NCBI GenBank assembly: GCA_023512835.1
Contig: CM042090.1
Span: forward strand, 49,892,996 to 49,956,995
DNA from: Taxillus chinensis
Taxonomy: Eukaryota; Streptophyta; Magnoliopsida; Santalales; Loranthaceae
Direction: 5' to 3'
DNA: 64,000 nucleotides
Shown: positions 22,571 to 34,294 of the stretch, one piece after another
Layout: every line of letters starts with the position of its first letter
Position numbering within the stretch: position 1 is the first letter of the stretch
Translations under genes and position numbers: made by a program
Notes under the pieces: generated by a model
Databases searched by the model: none
What the model was told of the DNA's origin: nothing
Seen by the model: the letters and a program-made list of their open reading frames with translations, nothing else

Positions 22571-22844
22571 ACCTCCATATGGACTCCAAATGCTCTCAAA
22601 CTTCACCCCTAGCCTCCTTGCATCATTTAGAAGACAATTACACTTGCACGTGAATTGGACCCATATCACGTGCACCTCACATACAAGTCCATTTGGCCTG
22701 AAACTTCTGTGGTAGATAGGGGACACCATTCTAAGCATCTTTCCTTTTGCACGTGAATTCATTGGAGTCCATTTACTAGGTCAAAATCTAGAAAAACTCT
22801 ACTCCGGGGGTAAAACTAACTAACTCAAGGTACGGGTCCTTACA

Positions 22845-22860
22845 TCCTCTCCCCCTTAAG
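22845..22860 (-). other. Element F polypurine tract
   Basis: Minus-strand CTTAAGGGGGAGAGGA directly precedes the 3' LTR, primer for plus-strand synthesis. Confidence 0.9.
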
Positions 22861-23190
22861 ACTTTTCGTCCTCGAAAAGAAATGACATAAGAGGAAAACA
22901 AACACAAGCTACCCATTTTCCACGCGGCGAGCCACAACACCCAAACGGGTCATACATCACACACAGCACAACAGCACATAACAGTACCACCATAATCCAT
23001 AACCACAATAATGCACACAACACTTCCGCATGGCACGAATACACATCTCAAAGCACATCACATTTAAGCACATGTCTTTAAAAGACAACACAAATACATC
23101 AATTACTACAAGAAAACACATCACAAGAAAACACAACACTATCACAAGAAAACACAACACTATCCCTTGGCCAACAGCCACCTCCCACGC

Positions 23191-23406
23191 TTAAGATTGT
23201 TCGTCCTCGAACAAGTCTGGGTGCTGCTCGCGCATCACGGACTCACGTTCCCATGTCTCCTCCTCAATACCACGGTGTTGCCACAACACGCGAACCAAAG
23301 GAATAGCACGACCACGCAATAGCTTCTCTCGCCGATCCAGGATACGGATAGGGGCCTCAATGACGGACATGTCATCCTCAATGTCCAACGTCCCCCAATC
23401 AATCAC
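23191..23406 (-). pseudogene. pol: Element F chromodomain-like integrase tail
   Basis: DWGTLDIEDDMSVIEAPIRI, then LDRREKLLRGRAIPLVRVLW, QHRGIEEETWERESVM and HPDLFEDEQ. This is the C-terminal chromodomain block of Tekay/Del chromoviruses, thought to bind modified histone H3 and steer insertion. The segment has no internal stop, but it is in a different frame from the main integrase frame. Confidence 0.85.
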
Positions 23407-24455
23407 ATGAGTGGGGTCGGGGGTGATACTTTCGCAAGCGGGACACGTGAAACACGTTGTGCACTCGACTCGGCCGCGGCGGTAACGCTAACCGGTAGGC
23501 CACGGGCCCTACACGATCCAAGAATCTCAAAAGGACCAATAAACCGCGGAGATAGCTTGGAACCTCGCCCAAACCGTCGATGTCCACGACGTGGAGAGAC
23601 ACGAAGGAACACATGATCACCAACAGGAAAACTCCAAAGGTCGCCGTCGCTGATCCGCATAAGATTTCTGCGACTCTGAGCTGACAACAAACGCTGACGA
23701 ATCAACTTGACCTTCTCAGTAGCCTCTTGAACCAACTGTGGCCCCAAGAGAGCTGTCTCCCCCACCTCGGTCCAACACAAAGGTGACCGACACGGCCGTC
23801 CGTACAACGCCTCAAAAGGAGCCATCCCAATGGATGCCTGATAACTGTTGTTGTAGGCAAACTCCACCAAAGGAAGGTGAGTTGCCCACGAACCCCCGAA
23901 ATCTAACACACAGGCCCGTAACATGTCCTCCAACGTCTGATTCGTCCTCTCTGTCCTGGCCGTCGGTCTCGGGGTGAAAGGCTGTACTCGGGTGAAGCTT
24001 GGTCCCCATAGCCTCCTGCAAACCTGCCCCAAAACGGGAAGTGAACCTCGAATCCCGGTCCGAGACAACCGATGATGGTACTCCATGCGGTCTCACAATC
24101 TCATTCATGTACGGTGACTCAAGGTCCCAATAGAGTCCCGCTCGCGAACAACAAGGAAATGGGCCGACTTTGTGAGTCGATCCACAATCACCCAAATCAT
24201 ATCCTTCCTCCCGGTTGTGGGTGGAAGACCGATCCAAAAATCCATCGCGATATGGTCCCACTTCCATTCTCGCTATGGGCAAGGGGCAGTAACATGCCCG
24301 CCGGCCGGCGATGCTCGGCCTTCACCTGGCCGACACGTGAGGCACCGCGAAACAAAGGCAGCTACATCGCGTTTCATCCCAGGCCACCAAAAATGTCCGC
24401 GAGCGCATGGTACATCTTCGTACCCCTTGGATGTACAGCAACTCTAGGCCGGTGA
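23403..24455 (-). pseudogene. pol: Element F integrase
   Basis: Recognisable core pieces in several frames: [20 protein letters not shown] block, [12 protein letters not shown] (second Asp), then [51 protein letters not shown] and the GPY/F-type block LSPRFIGPFEILG. The zinc region upstream (VMREFH...AVHP) is broken. At least three frame changes are needed to read it through. Confidence 0.82.
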
Positions 24456-25414
24456 AACTCCCTCATCACCTCATCCCCGAGGGAAGAAGCCACTACCAAC
24501 CGCCCCTGAAATGACAACTCATGCTCGGGACCCTCTGTCCAGTCCCCGAGATAGCTCCCCCGGCCTCAATACGGGCACGGAGAACCTCACACTCAATGTC
24601 ACCCAACCTGTCCCTCCCGGACGCGCTGGTACAACTCGAGCACAACCACCAAAGGACTCGGGACCGACCCACCATCATGAGCAACAGGGTGCACTGGTAA
24701 CGTCGCCAACCGCTCCATCGGCTTCCACTCCCCTCACGGCCACCTCGGCTTTCCCTTTTCTGCTCAACGCATCGCCCACAATATTACCCTTGCCCGGGGT
24801 ATAGGCAAGAGTAAAGTCAAAGGTCTGCAAATACTCCACCCATCTCCTTTGCCTCAAATTCAAGTCCTTCGAGTAAAGATGTCCTGAAGGCTCTTGTGAT
24901 CCGAGAACACCACAAACTTTTCCCCCCAAGAGGTAGTGCTGCCAACTCTTCAGGGCGAAGATAACGACCGCTAACTCAAGGTCATGAGTAGGATAATTCT
25001 GCTCATGAGGCTTCACCGCCTTGACCCATAAGCTACCACACCGTGCTCTGCATAAGCACACACCCCAAACCAACCCTGGACGCATCACAATACACCTCAT
25101 ACGGAATATCCTCCCGAGGTAACCTCAACACCGGTGCAGTGGTCAAACGGGTTTTGAGAGTCTCAAACGCCCTGGCGGCACTTGTCCGTCCACTCAAATT
25201 TCACTCCTTTCCTAGTCAACGCCGTCATAGGAGCCGCCAAACGGGAGAACCCCTCTACAAAATGACGATAGTACCCCGCCAAACCAAGAAAACTACGGAT
25301 CTCAAAAACGTTGGTTGGCCTCGCCCACGATGCCACGGCCTCAATCTTGGCCGGGTCCACCCCGACTCCCTCGGTGACACCACATGGCCAAGAAAGTGAA
25401 CCTCCTGCGGCCAA
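24456..25414 (-). pseudogene. pol: Element F RNase H and pol linker
   Basis: [20 protein letters not shown] leads in. After an extra G at CRQG-V (near 25165) the frame changes. [20 protein letters not shown] and [30 protein letters not shown] and YTPGKGNIVGDALSRKGKAE identify RNase H and its tail. The tether (24684-24493) precedes the integrase zinc region. Confidence 0.82.
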
Positions 25415-26167
25415 AACTCACACTTGCTAAACTTAGCAAACAGCTGCTGGTCCCTCAAGGTTCGCAACACTGTTGCCAAGTGCTCCACATGCTCCTTCTC
25501 AGTCTTGGAATACACCAAGATATCGTCGATAAACACCACCACGAACGAGTCTAAGTATGGGGCAAAAACTTGGTTCATCAAATGCATGAACACTGCTGGC
25601 GCATTAGTGAGCCCGAAAGGCATCACTACCCACTCATAATGCCCATACCTGCACCGAAAAGCCGTCTTAGGGATGTCCTCCTCCCTAACCCTGAGCTGGT
25701 GATACCCCGACCGTAAATCTATCTTGGAAAACCACCGGGCCCCACTCAATTGGTCAAACAGGTCATCTATCCGAGGCAACGGGTACTTGTTCTTCACGAT
25801 CCACCGATTCGGCTTCCTGTAGTCGATGCAGAGACGAAGCGTGCCATCGGCCCTTCTTAGCAAAGAGCACCGGAGCACCCCAAGGTGAGGTACTTGGTCC
25901 GATATACCCTTGGTCCCCCAACTCCTCGATTTGCCTCTGAAGCTCCCTCAACTCACTGGCCCCATACGATACGCTACCGGGGAAATCGGACCCGTCCCCA
26001 GGCACCAACTCAATGGTGAACTCCACACTCCTCTTGGGTGGCAAACTCCTCAACCGCTCAGGAAAGACATCCTGAAATTGGTCCACAACAACGGGCCACA
26101 CCCTCCTTTCCACCTTACCCTCCTCGGCAAAGGTCGGGCTGCTAACCTGTGGGTAATGGCACCCCAC
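25255..26167 (-). pseudogene. pol: Element F reverse transcriptase
   Basis: [40 protein letters not shown] and [14 protein letters not shown] run into an extra G (after AKK), then the next frame reads [60 protein letters not shown] and the catalytic [12 protein letters not shown] complete polymerase core is split by one frame change. The FIDD box and IDYRKxN are chromovirus-like. Confidence 0.88.
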
Positions 26168-26197
26168 CGGTCCAACACCGGCCCGGCCCGACTCGCC

Positions 26198-26695
26198 TCA
26201 CAATCCCACTCCCCCTGCAGGGGTGCAAGAAGTCCCCGCAGGTGTCACGAAGGTCACACGCCGCCGATAACAATCTATCTTGGCCTGGAAAGCCATAAGC
26301 CAATCCATACCCAAGATCGGGTCAAACGTCCTCAAAGGCATCACATGCAAGTCAAAACTCGGCTCCACCTCGCCTATGGTTAACACACGGCCACGACACA
26401 CTCGCCGTACCTCAATCATGCCTCCCTACCAGGAGACTCCACAACTAGGGGCCTCGCGGCCTCCACACAAAGCTAACCCCAAGCCGTCCATTACAAGCTC
26501 AAGAACAAATGAACATGATGCACCCGTATCGAAAAGAACAGAAGCTAAGGTACGGGAGATCAAGAGGGTACCTCTAACCACCAATGGTCTGCTCCACCCT
26601 CGCTTGTGGGGGTGGTAGCTCGGCCTCCTCCGGGTACGTCGCCTCCAAGCGCAAAACACCCTCCCTTGGCCCGTGCCACCGGTCGCCTCACTCAT
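26198..26695 (-). pseudogene. pol: Element F aspartic protease
   Basis: [20 protein letters not shown] carries the catalytic DTGA. After a frame change the second half reads RVLTIGEVEPSFDLHVMPLR and [20 protein letters not shown]. The retroviral-type protease is otherwise complete. Confidence 0.85.
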
Positions 26696-26834
26696 TGGGC
26701 GCTTCCCGCCAAGGCTGCCTCCGGCTTCGGTCTGCTGCCGCTCCGGCCTCCCCCGAGGTCGGGTCTGATTCGATCTGCCTGACTAGCCGGCCACCGACGA
26801 GCTGGTCTCTCTCGCTGGTGCACGAAAACCGGCA

Positions 26835-27182
26835 TCACTCCTTGTCTTGGATGTCATGCCTCCAACTCCCCTGTTGCCACTCCGGCAAACCCGGCTCGAG
26901 ATGGCCCTCTCGTCCACATCTATGGCATTTCCGGTCCCTCTTTGGACACTCCTTTCTCAAGTGGCCTTGCTCCCCACAGCAGGAACAACCGCCGGGGAGA
27001 CCCCCTGCTGGACCGCCCTTGCTGCCACCGCCAAAGCTAGACCTCCTTGGGTTCACCAATGTCTGTCCCCCGTGCTGGAAGGAACTGCTATCCCTCTCCT
27101 CCGTCTTGAGCCTCTTGGACCCTGCATCTCGATCAGGCCCACTCTGCAATCGGCGACCCCTGATGGGCCTGCCTCCCACCAT
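26835..27182 (-). pseudogene. gag: Element F gag, nucleocapsid part
   Basis: Two zinc knuckles: CSCCGEQGHLRKEC is intact, while the second (CHRCGREGHLEPGLP) lacks its last Cys in this frame. A Gly/Lys-rich stretch precedes them. Confidence 0.82.
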
Positions 27183-27357
27183 CTAGCTCTCTCTCGGCTA
27201 TACGGGCCGTCTCCACGGCCTCGGCATAAGTCCTCAAGCGTAGAATTGCCACCCTCTCCCTAAGGGTTGGCCGAAGACCCGAGTGAACTTGTGGGCCTTC
27301 AGGTCCTCCTTTGCCACTATCTCGGGGGCAAACCTACTCGAGCTCCGGAACTCCCGC

Positions 27358-27988
27358 TCATACTCGGGCACCGTCTTTGATCCTTGCTTCAGGCTGCCAA
27401 ATTCCTCCCTCTTCTCGCCATCTCACCGATTCCGGGAAGAACTCATCATGGAAGAGTTGCAAGAATTCCTCCCAAAACATGAGTTGCACCGCACGGCTCC
27501 CCGCAACACTCGTCCACCACTCCAAAGCATCCCCCCTCCACTGCCGAATTGCCGGTCGCACCTTATCCTCCTCCCGAGGCAGGAGAAAGGAGAACACATG
27601 CTCAATCTGCCTCAACCACTGTTCGGCTACCACAAGGATCTTCCCCCCTTAAATCGCGGAGGTTGTTCCTTTCGGAACCGTGTCACCACGTCATCCTCTG
27701 CACGGGTCGGTACACCACCCGGCGAACTCTCACGCTCACGAGGCAGCTCTCCTACGGTGGTGGTGGTGGTGGCACCACCTGCTGTCTTGCCATCTCACGG
27801 CGCACCTCCTCCCGAACGTCCCGCCGGAGTCCCTCCCGTAGCTCTCGTACCTCCGGCCGAATGCCTTCTTGTAGCTGTGCCGGTAACAACGCATGCCCTC
27901 CAACGGATGGTCCCGCACCCGGACCCTCATGGGCAGATGACTCATCGACCATTGCCCCGGACGCACGTGTCACTCTCCTCGGTGGCAT
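27358..27988 (-). pseudogene. gag: Element F gag, N-terminal and capsid part
   Basis: The start MPPRRVTRASGAMVDESSAH at 27988 matches G's MPPRRITRATPAAEDESSAH. A helical, arginine-rich segment and a Pro run follow. In another frame comes the capsid block AEQWLRQIEHVFSFLLPREE, LEWWTSVAGS, FWEEFLQLFHDEFFPESVRW. One extra G (in a GAGGG run near 27410) breaks the following frame. Confidence 0.83.
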
Positions 27989-28407
27989 TCTTACTACATG
28001 AAGTAAGATGCACAAACGTCGAACGCGTTTGACTACTAACAAGTTGACTACCTCTACCCCATTATCAACTCAAGCCGTACATGGCATTACACACATTGTA
28101 ACCATTGCATCAATCAATATTGCACACAAAGACAAGGTCCACATTGTAGTCATACCCAAGGCAGTCCAAGAATATTCAGAGTTGCACGGTTCACACATAA
28201 TCATGTTATGCACATCCTTCACACATGACAACATATGTAACTAGTGCCCTAATGCCAATGCATGCAAATCCTACCACAAGACTGGACTACCCTAAGTACA
28301 CCTTGGAGGCTCAAAGAGGACCATGTTGATCAGGCATGTCCCTCCAGGCTCCTCCAAAGGACTCAAGATAACCAAGTCCGCCCACTACCCTAGGCCAACT
28401 AGACCAT

Positions 28408-28418
28408 GCTCGATACCA
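28408..28418 (-). other. Element F primer binding site
   Basis: Minus-strand TGGTATCGAGC, 3 bp inside the 5' LTR. It is the iMet-type TGGTATCAGAGC lacking one A, another one-base difference in this element. Confidence 0.75.
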
Positions 28419-28421
28419 TAT

Positions 28422-30245
28422 TGTCACGCCCCGCATTTCCAACCCGAGGAAACCGGTACGTGACTCCCCTTTTACCCACACGGAGGGCAAAGGGGTTAGG
28501 ATACAAACCAAGAACCGAACATTTTAAACATTCACAACACATTCAAGAAAAATAAAGTCCATCAAGCGGTCCACAAACCGGATCGGCCTTTAATACAAAG
28601 TCTTCTTTTCAATCCATCCCCATTGGGGTTACATCAGCTTCCCATAATAAAATAACATAAACAATAAAATAAATAAGGTCTTCCACCTTGGGGTCCCACC
28701 TAACGCCTGTAGGTTCCTGAAAAGAAAACAACATGGTAGGAGGGGTGAGCAACCACGGCTCGTAGGGATCATGTCTCCCCAACCCATCCCATGCACCTAA
28801 CATCTACATGCCTCGTGTACAAGTGCTTGTGTCGTGATACAATTATTCCACCAGATATAGTTACGGGCTATAACAAAGAAACACAATCATACATGGACCG
28901 GTACATAAACACTCCCGGCTTCCACAGCCACCGGGTTTCAAGAACGTCCCGGGCTTCCACGGCCCACCGGGTTCCACAAAACAGTCCCAGGCTTCCATAG
29001 CCACCGGGTTCCACAAAACAGTCCCGGGCTTCCACGGCCACCGGGTTCCACAAAACAGTCCCGGGCTTCCACAACCACCGGGTTCCACAAAACAGTCCCG
29101 GGCTTCCACATCCACCGGGTGTACAAGCAAACACGCAAAGACACAAGGCCATACAGGCATAACATCACACTTAATATACTTAGTCACACGGGAATAACGT
29201 CGAACACTTAGCATGCATATATTCACAGGCTCACAAACCCAACCACACAGCGAGTATTCCAAACACATAATATGCATAGCCTCACAGGCATTATTTCAAA
29301 CACGTTCGAGCATACACACAGGCATATTCATACCGACATTTTATCAAACACTTAACATGCACTAACCACCCAACCTCAGAAATCACACCAAAATGCCACT
29401 GAAGGCCAACATTCATATAGGAGATCACACCTATATGAATTTACATATAAATAATATAACAGATATAACTCATATTCTGCCCTAGGACCCTAGGACAGAG
29501 GAGGACTTAGGAAGAACAGAATCCCTACCTCAAGTAAAACGCAACAACACAGCAAAGTCCCGATCCCACGTCGAACGCCGTCCACCCACGAGTCACCGAC
29601 CACCCACGCAAGATGCTCTGCCGCCCGGAAAGAACCAAAGAACTCCCCTTCCTTCTCTCTCTCTAGCTCTCTCTCTCTCTACGACGGTCGCAAGAATCGA
29701 AGAGAACCCTAAACCTAAAATAGAGGGCTTCTCCTCCTTATATAGCCAACACAACATCAAAACGACGTAGTTTTGATTAAGTGAATCCCAGCATCAAAAC
29801 GACGTAGTTTTGATCACACAAGTTAGCACCTTTTCGCACCCCTATAGGCCAAAATACTCAGAATTTCAACATGGTCCTTTGGAGAAAGTTCCTTAGAATG
29901 TCAAAACCAAGGGAACCATGCAAAAATAAGCCTGCACGCCAATTTGCACGTGAATTCCCCAATTCACGTGCACCTCCATATGGACTCCAAATGCTCTCAA
30001 ACTTCACCCCTAGCCTCCTTGCATCATTTAGAAGACAATTACACTTGCACGTGAATTGGACCCATATCACGTGCACCTCACATACAAGTCCATTTGGCCT
30101 GAAACTTCTGTGGTAGATAGGGGACACCATTCTAAGCATCTTTCCTTTTGCACGTGAATTCATTGGAGTCCATTTACTAGGTCAAAATCTAGAAAAACTC
30201 TACTCCGGGGGTAAAACTGACTAACTCAAGGTACGGGTCCTTACA
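28422..30245 (-). repeat. Element F 5' LTR (right copy)
   Basis: A 1824-bp copy of 21024-22844, differing by scattered one-base indels and A/G differences. It contains the 37-bp minisatellite at about 28912-29120. Confidence 0.96.
29737..29814 (-). promoter_or_regulatory. F right LTR core promoter: TATA and two ACGT palindromes
   Basis: Minus-strand CTATATAAGG with palindromes at 29756-29777 and 29793-29814. As the 5' LTR this would start F's transcript. Confidence 0.72.
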
Positions 30246-30250
30246 TGTAC

Positions 30251-30635
30251 ACATGGCATGTAGATGCTAGGAGCATGGGATGGGTTGGGGAGACATGATC
30301 CCTACTGAGCTGTGGTTGCTCACCCCTCCTACTGTGTTTGTTTTCCAGGGACTTACAAGCGTTAGGTGGATACACCAAGGTGGAAGACTATAATCATTTT
30401 TACTCTCTTCCATTTATGTTTTGTTTTTCTTATGGAAATTGATGTAACCCCAGTGGGGAAAAGATTTTGTTGTAATAAACTGGTTTGGATTGCTTATATG
30501 AACATTTCTTTCTTGCATGTTGTGGATGTTTAAAATGTGATATTCTTGGTTTGTATCCTAACCCCTTTGCCCTCCGTGTGGGTAAAAGGGGAGTCACGTA
30601 CCGGTTTCCTCGGGTTGGAAATCCGGGGCGTGACA
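30251..30635 (+). repeat. Element E LTR, distal part
   Basis: The 3' 385 bp of the solo LTR after element F, ending CGGGTTGGAAATCCGGGGCG-TGACA and followed by cagcc. It matches the equivalent end of F's LTRs in opposite orientation. Confidence 0.9.
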
Positions 30636-30640
30636 CAGCC

Positions 30641-31242
30641 AACCTATCAAGCATTTGATCAATAAAAGGAAGGAGAAAGTGGTCCTTCCTAGTGGCCTTA
30701 TTTAGCTTCCTATAGTCCACACAGACTCTCCACCCCGTCACAGTTCGGGATGGAATCAATTCATTCTTTTCATTCCTAATCACTGTCATGCCCCCTTTCT
30801 TGGGCACAGCATGCAAAGGACTAACCTACTCACTATCAGAGATAGCATAAATGATCCCAGCATTTTTCCATTTTAGAACTTATTTCCTAACGACTTCTTT
30901 CATTACTAGGTTCAGTCTTCGTTGTCTTTCAATAGTGGGGTTAAAATTATCATTCATAAGGATTTTATGCATGCACAACCCTGGACTAATGCCCCTAATA
31001 TCTTCAATATTCCACCCAAGGTCCTTTTTATGTTTCCTTAGAATTTCTAGCAATTGTTCACATTCTAAAGCATTTAAATTTGAAGCAACAATTACTGGAA
31101 ATCTATTTGTGGAGTCTATAAATTCAAACCTCAAGTGTCCAGGCAACTCCTTTAGTTCTGGCGCTGGGATTGTTGACTCGTCATGCTCCTCCTTAGCTTG
31201 CTCCAATGGACTGGATTTTTGTTCCTCCTCATCAGTGATCAA
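30641..31242 (-). pseudogene. pol: Element C reverse transcriptase, N-terminal half
   Basis: ELKELPGHLRFEFIDSTNRF, PVIVASNLNALECEQLLEIL and HKKDLGWNIEDIRGISPGLC, MHKIL, IERQRRLNLVMKEVVRK; then a damaged stretch; then AVPKKGGMTVIRNEKNELIP, TVTGWRVCVDYRKLNKATRK and LPFIDQMLDRLA. These are hallmark Athila/Tat RT blocks. Element E interrupts directly after DRLA. Confidence 0.9.
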
Positions 31243-31487
31243 TTCCTCAATCTCTTGCTGCTGGATCTCTGATGTGTGAAGTACTTCATCAGCATGTTGT
31301 TCTATCTACTCATTTAGGAAGTCTTCCACTAAGTCCTCAAAGTCTTCTATCCAGAGACAGTTTCCCTCTTATTGTCCTTGCAAAGGTCTTTCCATATGAA
31401 AGACTAGGGTATCTTCATTTATCCTCAAGGTTAACTTACCTTGAGCTACATCAATCAAAGCACACCCTGTCCTCAAGAAAGGTATTC
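31243..31487 (-). pseudogene. pol: Element C protease, C-terminal end
   Basis: LGIPFLRTGCALIDVAQGKL, then TLRINEDTLVFHM. This continues the protease interrupted by G; the split is inside the LLL-GxPFL flap/core motif. Stops separate it from the RT. Confidence 0.8.
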
Positions 31488-31492
31488 CTAGC

Positions 31493-31905
31493 TGTAAGGA
31501 CCCGTATTTGAGGGGCCTTAGAGATAGCCTTGAGTTAGAGACCTTATTTTAACAAATGAATATCAGCACAATGATGTGCTCATCAAATGGAGAATTTTGA
31601 CTATACTTGGACTAAATTTGGGATTTGAGGCCCTGAGGGGTATTTTCGGGATTTCACAAATAATTTTATATTCCCTTTTTAATTTACCTGGGTTTGTATT
31701 TTTAGCTTTGGGCCTCCCTCTAAGGGAAAAACCCAATATGAGAGAGAGTGGGCTGTTTTGCCTTTCTTCTTGGGTTTACTTAACCTTTGGGCTGCATTTG
31801 GTCTTGGGCTTCTATTAAAAATAAAATAATAAAAAGAAATAAAATAGGAAAAAAGAAAAGGAAGAACCAAACCCTACCTTCCCTGCAGCCGTGACACACA
31901 CACGC

Positions 31906-31950
<45 letters not shown>

Positions 31951-33790
31951 CGATCCAAAGTGGAGGGGTTCCTGACGATCAAGGATTTCCTACAGACGAC
32001 GGGAGGCCGGAGGCGTTGAGGTAGCAAGGACACAGATCGCTCCGTTCTTTTCCCCAATTCTTTTTTTTGCAATACGAGGTAGGGATTTCAAGTTTGTCTA
32101 TTTGCCGTCTCTCTCTTACAGATTTCTATAAAATAAAATTTATGTGATGATCTGGGATGTTAAGAAGGGACCTTTTTATATATATTGAGTTTTCTAAATT
32201 CCACCTTGAGCCTATGGATGATTTGCGGTTTTTGTCTGAGTTTTCTAAATTTCTAAATTTTCTGCGTGAGATTATTTGTGCCTTTGGGTTAGGGGTAATT
32301 TGTATACCCTTTGTCTTGAGATTATTTAGATGAAAATTTTAGGAAAAACCCTATATTTGGCTTGGCTAAGGCCTCTGGTATTGGGAAATCAAATGAGAGT
32401 GAGGCCAGAGTTGGATTTAGACCCGGTTTATGGGCTTAGAACCTCAATAACTTCTAAACTAAGACGAATTTGAGGTTGGTTCTTTAGGAAGAAATGATTA
32501 GAATGACAAAAGGAAGGTTTTGGAGCCTGCACGTGAGAATGCCTTTTTCACTTGCAGATTCGTTCTTGCTCCAAATTGCCCCAAATTTTAGGTGGAGCTT
32601 CCTTAGAGGCATAGGAGTTGAAATACCCCTGCACGTGAGAATGACCTTTTCACGTGCAACCTTGTTTTTGGCTAAAAATCATCCCTGAACCTTCTGGGAT
32701 GGTTAGAATGATGTTTGGAGTTAATTTTCCTCTGCACGTGACAATAGGTTGTCACGTGTAGCTTGTTTTGGGCTCCCCTTGAGGTGGATAAGCTTCCTTT
32801 GAAAGGTTGTTTATGATCTAGACTATGAGTGAGAAATGTGTGGACTTCAGGGACCATGAGGGGTTAGGTGATGTTATATGTAATGATTTGATTGTTCTGA
32901 GACTATCTGTTGTTTTACATTCTGAGTTGAGTTTTCTGTATGTTAAATGAGTTGCATGTTTGTACTGTGTTTGTTGAGTTATGTTTATTGAGTTGAGATT
33001 GTTGAGTTGTATATGTTGAAATGTGTATGTTGAGCACCCCAGAAACGCGGGGAGTTGAGATGAGAACCCCAGAAACGCGGGGAATTGAGCTGAGTATGGG
33101 ACAGTCATTATACTGTACCGCTTGAGATGAGATTCACATTTGCCTGGTGTGGCATGTCACATCGCCGTGGTGGCGGGGTGTCCTCTGCCCTCTGTGCGAG
33201 CGAGGTATGAGGTGTGTTCTTGGGTGATGGTTGTAGTTTTAGCTTAAGTCACTACACGAGCACATGCATCCACTTGACAAGCATAGTTTTAGAGTGGGAC
33301 GGGACCGGGGAGACTTGATCCCTACGAGGCTGTGGTGTGCTCACCCCTCCTATGAACTGTTCTTTGCAGGACCTAGCAGGCGATAGGCAGAAGAGCTGAG
33401 TTGGTAGGCTGCTGGGGGTATATGGCCTTATATATATATATATACATTTGGTTATTTCATTGTATTTGAGATTCTGTTTGCTTGAACTGTGTACCCTGGT
33501 TTTATTTTTGGGAGCTTGTTCCCTAGTGGGTTGTAAAAGAGCTTGAAACCTCTTAGCAATGTAATTGATGTTTTGGGTTGTGAATACCATATATATGTAT
33601 ATTGTGGTTGTGTGGTTGGCATGGAAACAGGTACATGCCCCTTGGCATGTTGACATGTGATACAGGGATAGGACAGCACCCGCGGTAGGTGTCCTCACTT
33701 TGGTGTTTACACCGAACCCTTGACCCTTCGGGTGCGGGCATGGGCAGTCATTACCCATTTCCAAAGGGGAAGGAAATTTGGGGCGTGACA
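31493..33790 (+). repeat. Element G 5' LTR
   Basis: A 2298-bp LTR closely matching 47492-49792. It has a (GA)n tract (about 31909-31949), three inverted-repeat modules (32529-32761), a paired ACCCCAGAAACGCGGGG block near 33035-33085 and a (TA)n run near 33430. No ACGT palindrome was found here. Confidence 0.96.
32529..32761 (+). promoter_or_regulatory. Three ~102-bp-spaced inverted repeats in G U3
   Basis: GCACGTGAG...TTCACTTGC (32529-32556), GCACGTGAG...TTCACGTGC (32631-32657) and GCACGTGACA...TGTCACGTG (32734-32759). Start-to-start spacing is 102 and 103 bp. The right LTR has the same set. Confidence 0.7.
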
Positions 33791-33793
33791 TTA

Positions 33794-33805
33794 TTGTATC
33801 AGAGC
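33794..33805 (+). other. Element G primer binding site
   Basis: TTGTATCAGAGC, 3 bp after the LTR; one change from the iMet-type TGGTATCAGAGC. Confidence 0.85.
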
Positions 33806-34294
33806 CCAAGTTCATGGTCTAGTGGACTTAGGACAGTGGGGAGGGATAACTGCTTCTGAGACCCTTAGGAGGCTGTATAGGACACGCCTGATCACCGTGG
33901 TTCTATCTAGTTTTCTGGGGTGCACTCAGGGGTAGTTAGACCAAGGAGTAGGGCATTTGCATTTGGCATGGGGTGCATACATGCATTGGCATTAAGGCAC
34001 TAGCTTAATCATAATATGAGTGTCATGATTTGAAATGAGTAACTGATTTGAAATGAGCATACAATGAATTGAAATGTGAATACTGTGGAACGTGTTGAGA
34101 CATGCTGATTTGAGAAACTGTGATGTGTTGAAAATTTTAAAGTATGAGATTATAATATGTATGTTGAGATCCTGTGAACATGATTTGTATGCTTATGAGA
34201 TGTTGTTTGAGTACCTCACGGTCCTAGAGGTGAGGGTGTGCTAAGCTTGAGAGATATTGATTCCAGCTCCACTTGTTTTTGAAATGTGTAGACA

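Larger units (their letters stand above)
21024..22844 (-). repeat. Element F 3' LTR (left copy)
   Basis: A 1821-bp LTR paired with 28422-30245. In its own orientation it has U3 with inverted-repeat modules, two ACGT palindromes, TATATAAGG, a leader with a CCCTAAACC-type motif and CT runs, then a 37-bp minisatellite and the GGGGCGTGACA end. Confidence 0.96.
21024..30245 (-). mobile_element. Element F: Tekay/Del-like chromovirus
   Basis: A minus-strand element with 1.82-kb LTRs (TGTAAGGACCCG...GCGTGACA), PBS and PPT, 9222 bp in all, flanked by tgtac at 21019-21023 and 30246-30250. Domain order is gag, protease, RT, RNase H, integrase, chromodomain. The LTRs look nearly alike, so the insertion seems recent, yet pol is split into about a dozen frame segments. 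Several breaks are one extra G in a G run. Its interior is visibly G/C-richer than the neighbouring elements, consistent with little decay. Confidence 0.95.
19705..30635 (+). mobile_element. Element E: chromovirus-type solo LTR split by F
   Basis: A single LTR (TGTAAGGACCCG...GGGGCGTGACA) flanked by cagcc at 19700-19704 and 30636-30640, with no internal region of its own. LTR sequence is 19705-21023 plus 30251-30635, about 1.7 kb. A solo LTR arises by recombination between the two LTRs of a full element. It belongs to the same LTR family as F, which inserted into it in the opposite orientation with tgtac duplicated. Confidence 0.92.

Noticed and set aside
22457..22762. A 101-codon frame repeated in E and both F LTRs
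   Set aside because: It lies in U3 across the inverted-repeat modules; repetition reflects LTR homology, not a gene.
27283..28032. A 249-codon plus-strand frame, and others at 26584-27186 and 25910-26383
   Set aside because: They are antisense to F's gag and pol in a G/C-rich region where stops are rare, and have no recognisable motif.
33252..33815. A 187-codon minus-strand frame inside G's LTR
   Set aside because: It runs through U5, a (TA)n run and the LTR end, and recurs in the partner LTR fused by chance to C's protease frame.
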